Positions 12,454 through 25,284 of a stretch of DNA of 64,000 nucleotides are shown here, in pieces. The position numbers and the translations under genes are program-made. Source of the DNA: Diphasiastrum complanatum. Taxonomy: Eukaryota > Streptophyta > Lycopodiopsida > Lycopodiales > Lycopodiaceae. Each line of letters starts with the position of its first letter. Position 1 is the stretch's first letter. The stretch covers positions 56,058,537 through 56,122,536 of the forward strand of contig CM055098.1 in NCBI GenBank assembly GCA_029204225.1, written 5' to 3'. The notes under the pieces were generated by a model. That model searched no databases. It was not told the DNA's origin and worked only from the letters and a program-made list of their open reading frames with translations.

Positions 12454-14832
12454 TGTGTACTTTTCACACGGTTGGGGACAACCCAAACAATGTGAATGAT
12501 CTCCTAAGGTGTGTGTGATTGCACATAGATCTATCATCAACAAGATACAAGCAAACTAGCTTGAAAAATCTTTGGCAAAAGCACTTGAACATGCATGAAT
12601 CATTCACCATCCATCAAACACATTGAGAGTCAACTTGTGATGAAAAAAACTAAGTACAAAAGTGGCTTGCTCTCGGGTAGAGAGAGAATACATGATGTAG
12701 CTCTCGGGTAGAGAGAGAGAGAGAGTATATGAAAAATTCTATGTGTAGAATCAAGATCTCTCCAAAAAACTCAATGTAGAATGGGCTCTCTCTCTCACTC
12801 TCTCATAGTAGCTCTAGATCCAAGAGAGTAGACAATGGTGAAACATGATTGGACCACCTATATGCCACCTCTTACAATGATTGGGCCATTTTGGTGCATC
12901 TCACTTCATGATTGGTCCATATTAGCAAATGAGAGCAAGAGGTGCTATGTACATAATCCTCTACCATCAAGCCAAGTGTAAGCAACCTACACTATCATGA
13001 TCTAATCCAAGTCTAAATTTGGCTTAATCACATAACTTACAAGTGTACAAGGAGTGGTTTTTGTAGAGGACCCCCAAACCTCAAGATTAAGGCCTATTGA
13101 CTAATCAAACTTATCATAAATGAACTAAAGTGACTATAAGCATTGAAAAAGTGCGATGGACCGCTGTCTTTACTTATGGATTCCAGTGATACCAATGATG
13201 AATGCTTATATGTGATTAATAAGAGCATTCCTGCTACTACATTGGCTGTAACTTGCTATGATTGGTTGCTGGATGATTGCTATGGTTGTATGATAGAAAC
13301 TATGATGATTGTTGCCTCAGATAAAGAGTAGAATGGCTTCTAATAAGTGTAACATGAAGAAAGCTTGGTTTGATTGTTTCTTCCTGAGAAGACGTATGCA
13401 TAGAACATGATTATCTGTATGATACCGTGGGAACATGCTCCACACATGTGTGAAATTAATATGTAGATGATATTGCAAAATGATCAAGTTAGATTTTGTC
13501 AAATCTTCACAACACTCCTCAAAATACTTCTTGAGTGGATCCTTTGATATGAATATGATGTGAAAACGAGCCAAAGGACATTTGATAGTTTCAAGTTCAC
13601 CAAATCAATGAGAGGATTTCTTTGGTGAAAATCCATTGGCAACACCTTTGAAGTGCATTCTATCCATTTGCCACCATTTCCTTTTGTTCTCTCCATGCTT
13701 GAAGAAGATCTTGGGCTTGAAATCTCCACTTCCTTGAAAATATCTGCACCATAATGAGAGAAATATGAGGCCTCCATGTCTCATAACGACCATGAAGATC
13801 AAGATCACAAAATAGGAAAAAGCGTTGATTATGAAGATTTCGCATTCTAGCTTGACTAGTCCACAAACTATGAACTTTTTGCATGATAGATCTAATCTTG
13901 AAATAAAAGACTATCTTGATCTTATTGAGGCTACATACTTGCTCAAGGATGTAAGTGTCCTTTGTGGATGATTCACTTAACCTTATGAGAAGTTCATAGT
14001 TTGCCTCACAAAATGAAAAAAACATGATTTTTCACACTATGAATGACTCTCTCATTCTTGCTCTTACAGCATCCAAGAGCATACATTTGATGACACAACC
14101 ACTTGCTTTCTAAATGATTTATAGCATGTTCTAAGCCATTATAACATGAAAAAAATCCTTACAAGAGGCATGATACAAGAAGAGAAGCAAAAGTTGATGT
14201 GTTGGATTAGATACCACCTGAAAAGTGCTCCTCTTTTTCATGATTTGTGAACCACAAAGACTCGACCTTCGTGCCATTCTAATCCTTATGTAGAAATTTT
14301 GTATCTGACGCATATCCATGCTATCTAAGAACATTATATTGGAAACCCTACGATTTGGTTTGGGTATGAATCATTCAAGAATGATGTGAAAGAGTTGTTA
14401 GATTGGTTTGTAAATAGAATTTGAAGGTATCTCTTTATACTCATAAGTATGTCGTTATGTATGTTGAAAAACGTTGTGAAGAGCGGTAGATATTTGAGTA
14501 AAATAGAAACAACCATCTCATGAATGTTCATGATGCGTGTGGTTTGTCTATAACTCAAAAATTGTCAAAAGAAGTCATGCCTGGATGATGGTAGATGTGG
14601 TTTCAATTAAATGCCTAAACAACTTTCAAAGAGTATTCAAGCTTGCTTGTTGTAATATGTTTCAATAAGTGACGAACCTGCACAAAGCATAGATGATAAT
14701 TTAGTGTCAATTGATAAGACTCTCTGTTATGGCCATATTCGGTTAAGGACCTGGAATAGTCCTAATATGGTAGGCCGACCCTCCAGTGTTCGAGATTATT
14801 GGTCACGCCAAGATTTAATTTCATGTTGAGGC
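12454..14832 (-). mobile_element. Copia remnant G2 (left arm), 3' LTR and adjoining interior
   Basis: A minus-strand LTR of about 1.06 kb (12454-13511) is followed by about 1.3 kb of interior. The LTR is a diverged relative of the G1 LTRs (24465-25284, 28736-29555), sharing GATCTCCTAAGGTGTG, CTCGGGTAGAGAGAGA repeats and a TCTTCACA end. It is longer mainly because of about 250 bp near 13125-13370 that has no match in G1. The interior matches the non-pol segment found before the 3' LTR of G1 (25285-26142). No gag, integrase or RT is visible. The element is broken and is interrupted at 14833 by LTR C. Confidence 0.75.
12711..12725. repeat. GA microsatellite in G2 LTR
   Basis: A short (GA)n run follows a CTCGGGTA motif. 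It is present in both arms (right arm about 57917-57934). Confidence 0.8.
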
Positions 14833-15429
14833 TATTAAAAGTATAGGACTAAGGACCATAAATGGATCTTTGAATGATCCACAAGGTTGATTGTGTCATC
14901 AGAAAACAAGATCTAGTTTAGCAACTTGATAGAAAACAAGTAGAGACAATCAGAGCATTGATCAAAAACTATAATCCAACTTCACATGTGTGGAAATGAG
15001 GCTGTAGTACGGCCTGTAGACAGAGTTTAGAGTGTGCCAAAGCTAGGTTTCATTGGAATCAAAAGCAATCACAATACATAGACAGAAAACTCGAGTTTCT
15101 CCTTGAGGCTCCAAAAAGTTTCTATCTCCTCACTATGGAGAATGAGAATACATAGTAAAAGACACTAATGTGAAAACCCTAGCCTAGATCCAAGAGTCAT
15201 GTTGTTAGGTGCATGATAGATACAAATCTCATCATAAATCATGGTCTAGATCCTACAAAGTAGGAGTCACTACCAAATGGACAAAACCACTCCTCTTGAC
15301 TCGTGGTAAGCTACTTTAGGTGTGAATTTACAAGTGGCACTTTGGCCATTCAAGTAACTAACAAACAATATTGACAAAATGTACAATATTCTACATGGCT
15401 AGATTTGCCAATGTAGGCAATTTTTCACA
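14833..15429 (-). repeat. 3' LTR of element C
   Basis: This is a 597-bp LTR next to a GGAGGAGGAG-type polypurine tract and the 3' end of pol. LTR D (35552) is close kin, and the two differ by indels. The palindrome-like CACATGTG (14983-14990) is followed by AGTACGG (15006-15012). The inner breakpoint of the inverted repeat falls inside this LTR at 15381. Confidence 0.8.
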
Positions 15430-16562
15430 CTCCTCCTCAAATCTAGCCTTGGAAACCACAATGCTTTTATCAATCACTCCAATTGAAGATCTAAGCTTGA
15501 CAAATAAATCTTTAGGTAAAGATTTAGTAAACAAATCAGCCAAGCAATTTGATGATGGCACATGTTGGAGCTTGATCTCTTTGGCTTGCACTTTCTCCCT
15601 CACGAAATGATGTGCAATCTCGATGTGTTTGCTCCTTGCATGGAATGTAGGATTAGTTGCAAGTGATTGAGCTGATTGGTTATCACAATAGATGATAGGG
15701 ATCTCCTCCTCCATGACATGAAGCTCCACCAATAGTCTTTTGAGCCACAAGACCTCCTTGCATGTAGATGTCAAGGCCTTGTATTCGGATTCTGTGGAAG
15801 ATAAGAAGATGGTATCTTGCTTTTTGGAAAGCTATGATAGTACTCCATCACATAAAAGGGTGGCAAAAGCACTTGTTGATCTTCTATCCACTTTGTCACT
15901 TGCAAAATCCGAGTCACTATAGGCTCTGAAGCCAAGATTAGTCCCTCTATACAAAATGCCAAAATTCTTAGTAGATCAAATGTATCTAAGAACTCTTTTG
16001 GCCATCTTCCAATGTGAAACTAGAGGACTTTGCATGAATTGGCTTAACTTTCCAACACTATAACTAAGATCAGGTCTAGTTATAGTTAAATAGATCAAGG
16101 AGCCAATGAGCCTTCTATATAATGTGATGTCCTCAAAAGATGCTTCATCACAACCAATAGATGCTTTTACATGTTGCTCCATTGGTGTCTCAATGCCTTT
16201 ACAATTCTTCATTCCAAATCTATCTAGGATGGATGTAGCATATTTAGATTGATCTATGTAAATCATTGTAAGAAAGTAAAGTGGACAATATGTCCTTTTG
16301 ATATGTCATGTGGGAACTATCCCCACTATCAATCCACCTAGAATCATTGGTGTTGCTCTTGGATGATGGTGGTTTGTTGGAAACCATCAAGGATGACTCT
16401 TCATCCTCCTCCTCCTCCTGATGTGCAATGTTGCTTTGTTTGCTCTCTTGTGCCTTCTTCTTCTTGAGACATTCTGATGTAAAGTGTCCTTTCTTTCCAC
16501 AGAAAAAACATTTATGTGGATTAAATCCAGGATGTTCTTTGCTCTTGCAACACCCCCTTTAT
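15430..16562 (-). mobile_element. Copia element C, 3' pol part plus gag fragment
   Basis: Reading minus from 16265, the sequence encodes the end of RT (SKYATSILDRFGMKN, LIYLTITRPDLSYSVG) and RNase H (IIYCDNQSAQSLATNP, HARSKHIEIAHHFVREKV), ending at the polypurine tract beside LTR C. Next to it, 16266-16562 carries a gag zinc knuckle (CFFCGKKGHFTSEC) and a protease start (WIDSG). This suggests an internal deletion that joined gag to pol, or two fragments side by side. It is broken, with several disruptions. Confidence 0.75.
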
Positions 16563-17700
16563 TGAACTTCTCTCGATGTTGCTTCCCATATACACAAGAT
16601 TCGCACATCGATTTCAAGTGATCTTCTATGGTAGGCAATCATGTTACCATCTCCAATTTTCTCATCAAACTGAGGGTTCCCAAGTTTAAGTGACCAAGCC
16701 TCTTATGCCACAACTCAGTTTGCAATGGAATGGATGATACAAGTCCATGTTGCCCCTTAATTGTAGCATTCAACCTGTACAATTTTGTATTGGGCTCTCT
16801 TACTCCATCTGCAATAACTTTGAACTTTTGGTTCACATCCTTCACAAAGCAACGATCATGGGCGAATTCTACTTTCAACTTTTGATCAGTAATGACTCCA
16901 ATAGAAAGTAGATTTTTCTTCAAACCTGGTACGTAAAGTACCTCCCTGATCATCATGCTTTTGCCATCATGTAGTTGGATTGAAACGGTGCCTATCCCCT
17001 TGATCTTGCACACCTCACCATTTGCTTGTGAAACAGATGTTCCATTATCCAACACTTTCAGGAAACCAATTCTTGTTACCTGTCCTGTGTCTTGTGGCTC
17101 CCGAGTCAATATACCATGCTTGATCATCTTGATTAGATGACAATGCAGATATGAAGATGCTAGAGTCTTCAATCTCAGCCTCATCGACAAGGTTACCTAC
17201 TTGTTTTGGTTTCCCCTTGCCTTGTTCCGCCAGGAATTTGCCACATTCACTCTTCCAATGGCCCTTTTTACCATAATGAAGCACTTGCATTTCTTCTTAG
17301 TTTTATTTGAAGATCCCTCGTCCTCCTGAGACTTGGCAAATTGCTGCTTAGACTTCTTCTTGCCCTTGCCCTTGCCTTGTTTTTGGTGTGTCGCAAGTGC
17401 CTGATCGTCAGTATTTTGACGTCTAGCTTTCACCATTTCTCGCCGTTGCTCTTCCTGCATCAAGATTCATGTGAGCTCATCAAAGGTTGGCAATCTTTCT
17501 CTTGATGCTATTCTACTCACAAACATCTGATAGAGTTCTGCAATGCCGCACAATGCATTGTGCACCAGCTCCACATCACATATGCGCTCACCAATAGAAT
17601 GCAGTTCATCTCTCATTGTCTTGATTCTGGTCATGTACGTCTGAATGTGCTCTCCTTGCTCCATGCGAGCACTATTCAACTTTGACTTCAGAAACATGAT
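16563..17700 (-). mobile_element. Copia fragment J, gag-protease-pre-integrase
   Basis: This minus-strand remnant comes from a different Copia lineage. It shows gag (MRDELHSIGERICDVELV), a zinc-knuckle region (KKGHWKSECGKF), the protease (AWYIDSGATRH), and the GAG-pre-integrase motif ELWHKRLGHLN with CESCVYGKQHREKF. LTRs and RT are not seen. Its left edge abuts the element C fragment at about 16563. The right edge is unclear near 17700. It is broken in several places. Confidence 0.75.
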
Positions 17701-18400
17701 TCTGACGGATTTGACATCTTGAACTCAAACTCAAACTTTGTCGCAGACTTCGGCTTTGTCGGCCTTTTCGACTGTTGAAGTTTACTTGTATTTATGTAGA
17801 CTATGCGAGTAAAAATGCAGTAATATGAATGGAAACAGATTAACATGGGATCAAGGAGAATAGAGGAAATAAATCCCCCCCCCCCTAATCTGGATCCGTG
17901 AATGCCTTGATCTTCAGACTAAGCAATGCATAAAATTGTTGTGTGCATTAATACTTAATGCCTTTGTAAATACATCATGTTTTGTGTTCGGTAGTACGTC
18001 AAGCTTACCTCTTTGTAGAGAATCTTGCCCCTGACATCGTGAGATTCAAACTCGAGAAAATCCCACTTCAACAATTAGTAATTTTTTATTGTTTTCTTAT
18101 TTGGCTCTTTTGGTACCATCTGTAAAAAATATAGTCCTAAATAATTTAAAAATTCCAAAACAAATTGAGACAATGTTTTTTGTCTTATGCAATCCTAAAT
18201 TTCAATTGTCAAATAATCTTTCACCCAAATAAACCTAGAATTGGCAACTCAAGTCATTGAGTTTGATAGTCGACAAATGGAAAAAATAAACTAAAGCCGC
18301 CTGCCATTCATGGGGGTATCAAATCTTTGTCCATCAAGGTGTTCCAAGACCACTACTCAATAAGATAGAATTTCTTTAACTCTGTATGGTCCTTCATTTT
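17701..18400. other. No recognisable feature
   Basis: This is mixed sequence with a C run at 17877-17884 and no ORF or repeat I can name. It may be decayed leader or LTR of J or K. Confidence 0.4.
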
Positions 18401-20410
18401 TGAATTTCAATTTTCTCTTTGATTAGTTTTGTTTTATACATCAAGGCAAGATCTCCTGCTTTAGATCCTTCTTATGTAGTCGATGATCGTGCCATGCTTT
18501 TGCGAGCTTTCTCTTCTCCAAAGGGATTGATCTTTGATTTGCATTTGGATTTCTTGGTCATTGACTTCCAAGAGATAAAAATTGAAGAATCAAAGTCACT
18601 AGCAATCTTTCCTTTACCTTTGTCCAATAAAGGTGGCATAACCATATGCTTGTTGATCTTTGGATCAACTGTCATAACCACCTCATTTGGTGGGTTTTTC
18701 CACTTCAGACATGTATCATAGTTTTGCTTAGGTTTTCATCTTAGTCATCGGTCTTTTAGGCTTCCCTTCTTTCAAAATAACTAGTTTCGGTGATTTCGTC
18801 GACATTCATCAGGAATGATTCTGACGCCAAATCTTGTAGGATCCATATGTCATAAGATTTGATCATTAGTAAGTTCGGCATCCTCATCATAGAATAGAGC
18901 ATGATTGGCTCGAATAAGTTTATCATCAATTGGATCAGCTGAAATCCAAGCTATGTTCATCATATTGACATAATATGCAATGGTAGTATCCAGAGTATGA
19001 TCTGTCGTTGGTATGATGCTTATTTATGATCTGTCATCATGTCGGCACATGTAACCACTTATACAATCAATAGTTGGTAATGCTTGGTTCCAATTCACAT
19101 TATCAGTTTGAGAATAATAATGAATTCCCAATGCCTTTTCTGCTCGGTCACAAGTATGATCCGTTGTGGAAGAATCATCATCTCCCTTCTGAGTAGCTAG
19201 CTTGATCGTCCAAGTCAATGGATCAACTTTGACTACTTGCTCGCGGTTCTCAAATGTGATTTTGCCCATACCCCAGTTGTGAATTACTTGCACAATTCGT
19301 AACCAAGGACGTCCGAATAAAACATGATAAGCTGATGGTGCTTCTGGCAAGTCCATCACTACAAAGTAATGACAAATTGGACAGTAGCAATCTTGACTGG
19401 TATGTCTTCCACCATGCCCTGAGGCTGAATAGTAGATTGATCTACCAACTTATTGAAAAATTTGCAGGCTTCAATTTTGTAAGACCCCACTTGGAATACA
19501 ATTTGGTGGAAATCAGATTGACTCCAGATCTTCCATCTATCACAGCTACCTCTCGATCAAAATACTTATGTTGAATTAGCAAGGTGATATTCTGTTGTTC
19601 ACTTTTCCAGATGAGACCCCCCCCCATTGAGGATTTCATTTGATTCTTCAAATCCTACACAATATAGTGGTTCTCATTTGATCTTGGTCTCAGTCTTGGT
19701 CCATTGCCCATATAATACTTCCTTAGCATGAAGTACCAAATGTAAGAATTCTCCCAATGTAATACTCATCTTAGTAGATGAAATGTTCACGATCAGCTCT
19801 AGTTGTGGCACCCCTGATTTTGTCATCTTAAATAACTCTTGGTGGTGATGAAATTGAGTATTGACATCGGTCCTTTTATGAGATCTATACAAAGGATCAG
19901 CTAAATCTATTGGTATCACGAGTATCGGAGAACCATCAGCTACAACTCAAGCATTCTCCTCTTGCAAGTCTTTGATCCACTGCCTCATATTTTGGTATTT
20001 TTTTCTTTTCACAATGGACAAATTGATAGACCTCTGATATAGTAGGTAAATCAGTGACTGGTATAGATTCTACAAGAGGCAGTTCAACAACAACGTGTTT
20101 CTGCTTTTGAGCTCTCATGACAACCATAACTGGTGGAGATGGTTCAATGGATTTTCGTGGAATAGGGCGAACTACTGGTCTTGGTTTGATCGTAATCATG
20201 TTCAATGGAGTAGTTACAAGTGGTGGGTTCGGTCTAGCTAGACAATCCTTGTTGGAATGCCTATATCCACATTCACGACAAAAAGGAGTGAATTTACCTT
20301 TGTTCGGACATTCACTATTGATTTTTTTGCATCCAAAGCAAGCAAGTGGCACTCTTGCCTATTGTCTAGACTGTTGTTGTTGCGCAGCAGCATAGATTGC
20401 ATATTGCTCT
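18401..20410 (-). mobile_element. Ty3/Gypsy-like fragment K (zinc finger and retropepsin region)
   Basis: Minus-strand pieces encode a cysteine-rich segment (CFGCKKINSECPNKG, FCRECGYRHSNKDC at about 20270-20340), then a retropepsin-like motif (VAVIDGRSGVNLIS, about 19530-19575), then YHVLFGRPWLRIVQVIHNW (about 19260-19330). The D-G-x-S-G-V-N and GRPWLR strings are typical of the protease region in plant Ty3/Gypsy polyproteins. RT, integrase and LTRs are not seen. It is broken by many disruptions and is an old fossil. Confidence 0.65.
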
Positions 20411-20440
20411 GGAGGTCCAAACTCTTAGGCTCCTCACTCT

Positions 20441-23400
20441 TAGAAATCAAATATTTCGAAGTAGTCAAAAGAGTGATGAGAGTGCATCTGATTATGTTTT
20501 GAGAGTCAAATGATATTCATAGGGAGCTTGCATGCATTGGTGACTCAATCAATCAAAGTGAGCTAGTCCAAGTCACTCTCAATGGCCTGAGAAGTGAATA
20601 TGACAGCCCTGTCCAATCCTATGCCATGAAGGAGGAGCTACCAAGTTTGGAGGCCCTTCAAAGTGTGCTTATCTATGAAGAATCAAGAGAAGAGTACAGA
20701 CTCTTGAGGATGGACAAGCTATCACTCAATCATAATGATGGCAAAGCTTTATTTGTCAAGGACAAGCACAAAGGGAGGAGCAAGAAAAATATCAACAATC
20801 CTCAAGCAAGGACAAAGCCAAAGCCAAAGACAAAGATGAGGAGGAAGATGATTCCTCTAGTGCTTCTATATCTAAGCTCAAGAAGAAGAAGATCAAGTGT
20901 CTTTATTGTGGCAAGAAAGGCCATTATGCCACCAATTGCTTCAAGAAGAAGAATCAACTCAAGCAAGCCAACATCTCCAATGAGGAAGACACTATTGCAA
21001 GTGATGGAGAGGGATCTCTTATGGTTTCTAGCTTCTCATCATCTCCTTTCAAGAAGGATGGATTATGATATATTGATAGTGGAGCTTCTTCACATACGTG
21101 TATCTCCAAGGACTCTTTCTCATCTATTGCACCTTATGATGGAGCCAAGAAATCAATATACACTACAAATGACTATGAATGTCCAATTGAAGGAATAGAA
21201 AATATTCCCTTAAAGCTTGCATCTTCTAAAGTTATTTCTTCACTAAAGTTCTTTTTGTACCTAAGCTTACAAATAATCATATTAGTGTTGGCAAATTGCA
21301 TTATAATGACCTTGATGTAAAATTCAATGTTGATACTTGTACTATCAAAAAGAATGATGAGATACTAGCACTAGGATCTAGATTTGGAGGCATCTATGAA
21401 CTAGATCCAAGAGAAAGTGTAAATTCTTGTAATGTTGCTTTTGTGAACAAGCTATCTATGGAGGACTTATGGCATAGGAGGTTGGGACATCCCAACTACA
21501 AATCCATGCTCTCTATGATCAAAGAAGCCAAAGCTGTTGGCTTGCCAAAGTCATTTTCCAAGGAGATCAAGCCACGTGAGGCTTGTGCTATTGCTAAATT
21601 TCACAAGAAGCCATTTACAAGATCTTCTATCAAGAGTAAGCATCCTTTGGATTTGATCCACTCGAATGTACATTTCTCATCATCTATGAGCAAGGGAGGA
21701 GCCACTTTCTTTGTAACTTGTATTGATGATTTCACAAGATTCACTTGGATATATCTTCTTTCTTCAAGATCTATGGTGTTTGATCATTTCCTTATTTTCA
21801 AAAGCTTATGTTGAGAAGCAATTCTCATTAAAAATTAAAGCCTTTAGATGTGATGGAGGTGGAGAGTATATCTCCAATAAATTCCATGACTATTGTGAGC
21901 ATGAAGGCATTAAAAGGGAGTTCTCTTGTGCCTACTCTCCATCTCAAAATGGATGGCCGAGAGAAAGAATAGATCCTTATGTGAATGTGCCAAAGCCATA
22001 AGGATTGAGGCATCTTTGCCAAAAGATTTTTGGGGAGAATCCATAAGCTGTGCAAACTATCTTTGCAATAGACTCCCACATATTGCTCTTGGAGGAAAGT
22101 CACCATATGATATCTTATTTATAAAGAAGCCTAAGGTTGATCACCTTAGAGTTTTTGGATGCATATGTTTTGCCCATATTTCCTTGGAAACAAGGAAGAA
22201 AGATGATCCTACTTCAAGCAAGGGGATCATGGTTGGATATTCATCCACCAAGAAGGCCTATAGAGTCTTTATACTCTCTAGCTCAATTGTGATTGAGAGT
22301 AGAGATGTTATTTTTCATGAAGAGAAAAAATCCAATTTGGAAGGGGCTGAGATCAAAGCATCTCTAGATGCATCACCAACTATTGCTATTGAAGGCAATC
22401 ATGAAGTAATGGGGTCGAGAATTGAAGAGGAGTCTCCTCGGAGTTTTTCACCAAGAAGACCTATGAGAGAGAGATCCGAGCCCAAGAGGCTCTCATATGT
22501 TGATAAAGGCAAGCAAGTGGATCTTGATTCCACTAATTATGCCTTCTTTGTTTCTCATGAAGAGCCAAAGAATGTTCAAGAGGCACTCAATACCAAGGAG
22601 TGGTATGATGCCATGAAGCAAGAGTATGATGCATTGATCACCAACAACACTTGGGAGCTTGTGGATCCACCATCCAACAAGCAAGTGATTGGGTGCAAGT
22701 GGGTATTTCGAATCAAATAAAATCATGATGGCACCATCAACAGGTACAAGGCAAGATTATGTGCTAAACAATTTGCTCAAATCCATGGCCTTGACTATGA
22801 AGAGACCTTTGCACTTGTTGCAAAGATGGTGACAATAAGAATTCTTATCTCTCTTGCTTGTTTTTTCAAATGGAAGGTGTTCCAATTAGATGTATCCAAT
22901 TCTTTTTTAAATGGTTATCTTGAGGAGGAGATATATATGGAACAACCTCAAGGATTAATCAAGGATGAGTCCAAAGTGTGCTTGCTCTTCAAAACTCTTT
23001 ATGGACTAAAGCAAGCACCAAGATCATGGTATTCAACACCCAACTCTTTTCTTATCTCACTAGGATTTGTCCTTAATGACTATGATCCTTCCATGTATCT
23101 AAAGTTTGTTGATAGTAATGTTGTCATTCTTGTAATCTATGTTGATGACATTATTCTTTGTGGAAGTTGCATCAAGCTAGTTGAAGAAACTAAGCTAGCA
23201 CTTGGAAGTGAGTTTAAAATGCAAGATCTAGGAGAGATCCATGACATACTAGGCCTAGAGATTGACTTTCATGAAGATTATGTTTTTATATGTCAATTCT
23301 CTTTCTATGTTGAAAAAATTTCATATGGAAAATTCTAAGAGCATATATACTCCAATGGAGCAAATTGTGAAAGATCCTAATAAAGGTGATGAAAGATCCC

Positions 23401-24089
23401 TTGAGGACATCACACTTTTTAGGAGTCTTATAGGCTCCTTAATTTGGCTTACCATCACTAGGCCCTGACTTGAGTTTTTTTGTGCACAAGTTGAGCCATC
23501 ATTGGAAGATGTCCAAGAGGATTCTAAGGTATATATCTTCATCTTATGATTATGGTCTACTTTATTAAAGTGAGACCTATCCATTATTGGCTACTCGGAT
23601 TTAGACTTTGCAAGTAATAAGTTGGATTGAAAGTCCATAAGTGCATACACCATATTTCTTGGAGGCAATCTAATATCTTGGCTTTCCAAAAAGAAAGATA
23701 CTATATCTCTTTCTTCATGTGAGGTTGAGTACAAAGCACTCACCACAACTACCAAAGAGGTGCTTTGGATCAAGAGATTGTTATTGGAGCTAAAGCGCAT
23801 CAAGGAGGATGATGTACCAATGATCAAATGTGACAATATCTCGGCCCAAGATCTTGCCAATAATACCATATTTCATGCAAGGAGCAAGCACATAGAAGTG
23901 GCACACCACTTTGTGAGGGAGAAGCTTATTGGAGAAGAAATCTATTTGGAGCATGTCAACACATCCTCTTGTATTGCTGATCTACTCACCAAGCCTTTGA
24001 GCAAAAGTGCCTTCACCAAACATAGATCTAATTTTGGAGTAATATCAAGATCAATGCTTAATCTTCAATAGATAACTTTTTAGGAGGAG
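20441..24089 (+). mobile_element. Copia element L, gag to RNase H, 5' end missing
   Basis: This is a plus-strand Copia interior of the G family. In order it shows part of gag (about 20441-21000, zinc knuckle CGKKGHYATNC), protease, pre-integrase (LWHRRLGHPNYKS), integrase (CIDDFTRFTWIY), RT (AFLNGYLEEEIYMEQP near 22900, VIYVDDIILCG near 23140) and RNase H (IKCDNISAQDLANN, HARSKHIEVAHHF), ending at 24071. A polypurine tract (AGGAGGAG, 24082-24089) leads into the 3' LTR. The 5' LTR, leader and gag start are absent, and fragment K lies there instead. It is broken, with roughly eight to ten disruptions. Confidence 0.85.
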
Positions 24090-24464
24090 TGTGAAAAATG
24101 CAAAAAGGTTAGGGGTCTTACACTTTTCTATGTCAAGCATCTTCGTGTAGAACATTCATAGGGTCAAAATTGGCATAGATGGCAAATTGGTCAAATCCAC
24201 ATGTAATGCCTCTATTGAGCCAAAGTAGTGTAAGAGGTGAAACTCGAGCTAAATAGGTTGTTGATAAGTGTTTTGATCTAGTTTGATGTGATGACAAGTC
24301 AAAGTTCAAGAGGTCCAATAGAATTTAGAGGTGGAAACATCAATGTTCCAATAGGATTTGAGACATGCTTGAGAATGGTCCAATAGAATCAAGAGGTGGA
24401 TGCATCATTGGTGCAATAGAATTAAGAGGTGTTTGAGAATGGTTTGAGGGTGAACTACCTCGTG
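24090..24464 (+). repeat. 3' LTR of element L, part 1
   Basis: The LTR starts TGTGAAAAATGC right after the polypurine tract. It aligns with the reverse-complemented G1 LTR (shared GGTCCAATAGAAT-type repeats, GGCATAGATGGCAAAT). It is interrupted at 24464 by insertion of G1 and resumes at 29561. Confidence 0.8.
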
Positions 24465-25284
24465 TGTTGAATTTCACACGTGTGGATTGTCCACTACATG
24501 TACTTGTGATCTCCTAAGGTGTGTAGATGCACCAAGATCAAGACTAGATTGAGATTCAAGATCTATCTTTGATTCTATGGCAAAAACACACTACTACATG
24601 CATTCAATCACTTCCAACTCTCACTCACACATGTGGGAAGTGTTCCAAAAGTATTATAGGTAAAAACAAGCTGCTCTCCTCGGGTAGAGAGAGAAAAACC
24701 ATCATGAGCTCTCAGGTAGAGAGAGAAAGCTAGAAATTCAATGACACTCAAAATCCACTCAATCTCAAAATCAATTAGATCCAAAAGGAGGAGTACAATG
24801 ATACTAATAGATTCATGAGCTACCACTATGCTTAACTATGATTGGATCACACTTTGCCACCTCTTAATCCTATTGGACCATTGATCCATGCACCTCTAAA
24901 TTCTATTGGACTATATTCAAGCACACCTCAATTTTCTATTGGACCTCACAAGGTTCCACCTCTAAATCCTATTGGACCTCTTAAGCTTCATAAAAAAAAA
25001 TCATGACACTTGTCTACACTCTAATTGGCACAATTTTGGCTCTATTTTGGCTCAATATTGGCATTACAAGTGGAAATGGATAATTTGCCATCTATGCCAA
25101 ATTTGACCCTATCAACATCCTACACCTAAATGCTTGACTATGAAATTCTATGAGACCCCTATATCAAACATTTTGATTCACTTTACAATTCTCCACACGT
25201 GGGAACATCCTCCACACATGTGAGATTCACTTACAAACTTCTATCATAAAAAATACCAAGCTAGATTTTTGCCAATTTCTCACA
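24465..25284 (-). repeat. 3' LTR of G1
   Basis: This is an 820-bp LTR with TG/CA ends. CACACGTGTG lies at 24475-24484. It carries two CTC(G/A)GGTAGAGAGAGA blocks and several TCCTATTGGACC-type short repeats. Confidence 0.88.

Larger units (their letters stand above)
8875..15381 (+). repeat. Left arm of 6.5-kb inverted repeat
   Basis: This arm matches the reverse complement of 55326-61768 almost base for base. It contains part of the direct-repeat unit, about 1.2 kb of AT-rich flank, the lipase gene, its 3' flank, Copia remnant G2 and 549 bp of LTR C. Differences visible by eye are scattered substitutions plus a few indels, the largest being about 60 bp missing from the right arm within LTR C. 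At both ends of this arm the neighbouring sequence is continuous (direct-repeat unit outside, rest of LTR C inside), which suggests it is the parental copy. Confidence 0.93.

Noticed and set aside
12641-12740. Repeated CTCGGGTAGAGAGAGA blocks as a possible CRISPR-like or satellite array
   Set aside because: Only two or three blocks per LTR, in a eukaryotic LTR. They are part of the G-family LTR sequence.
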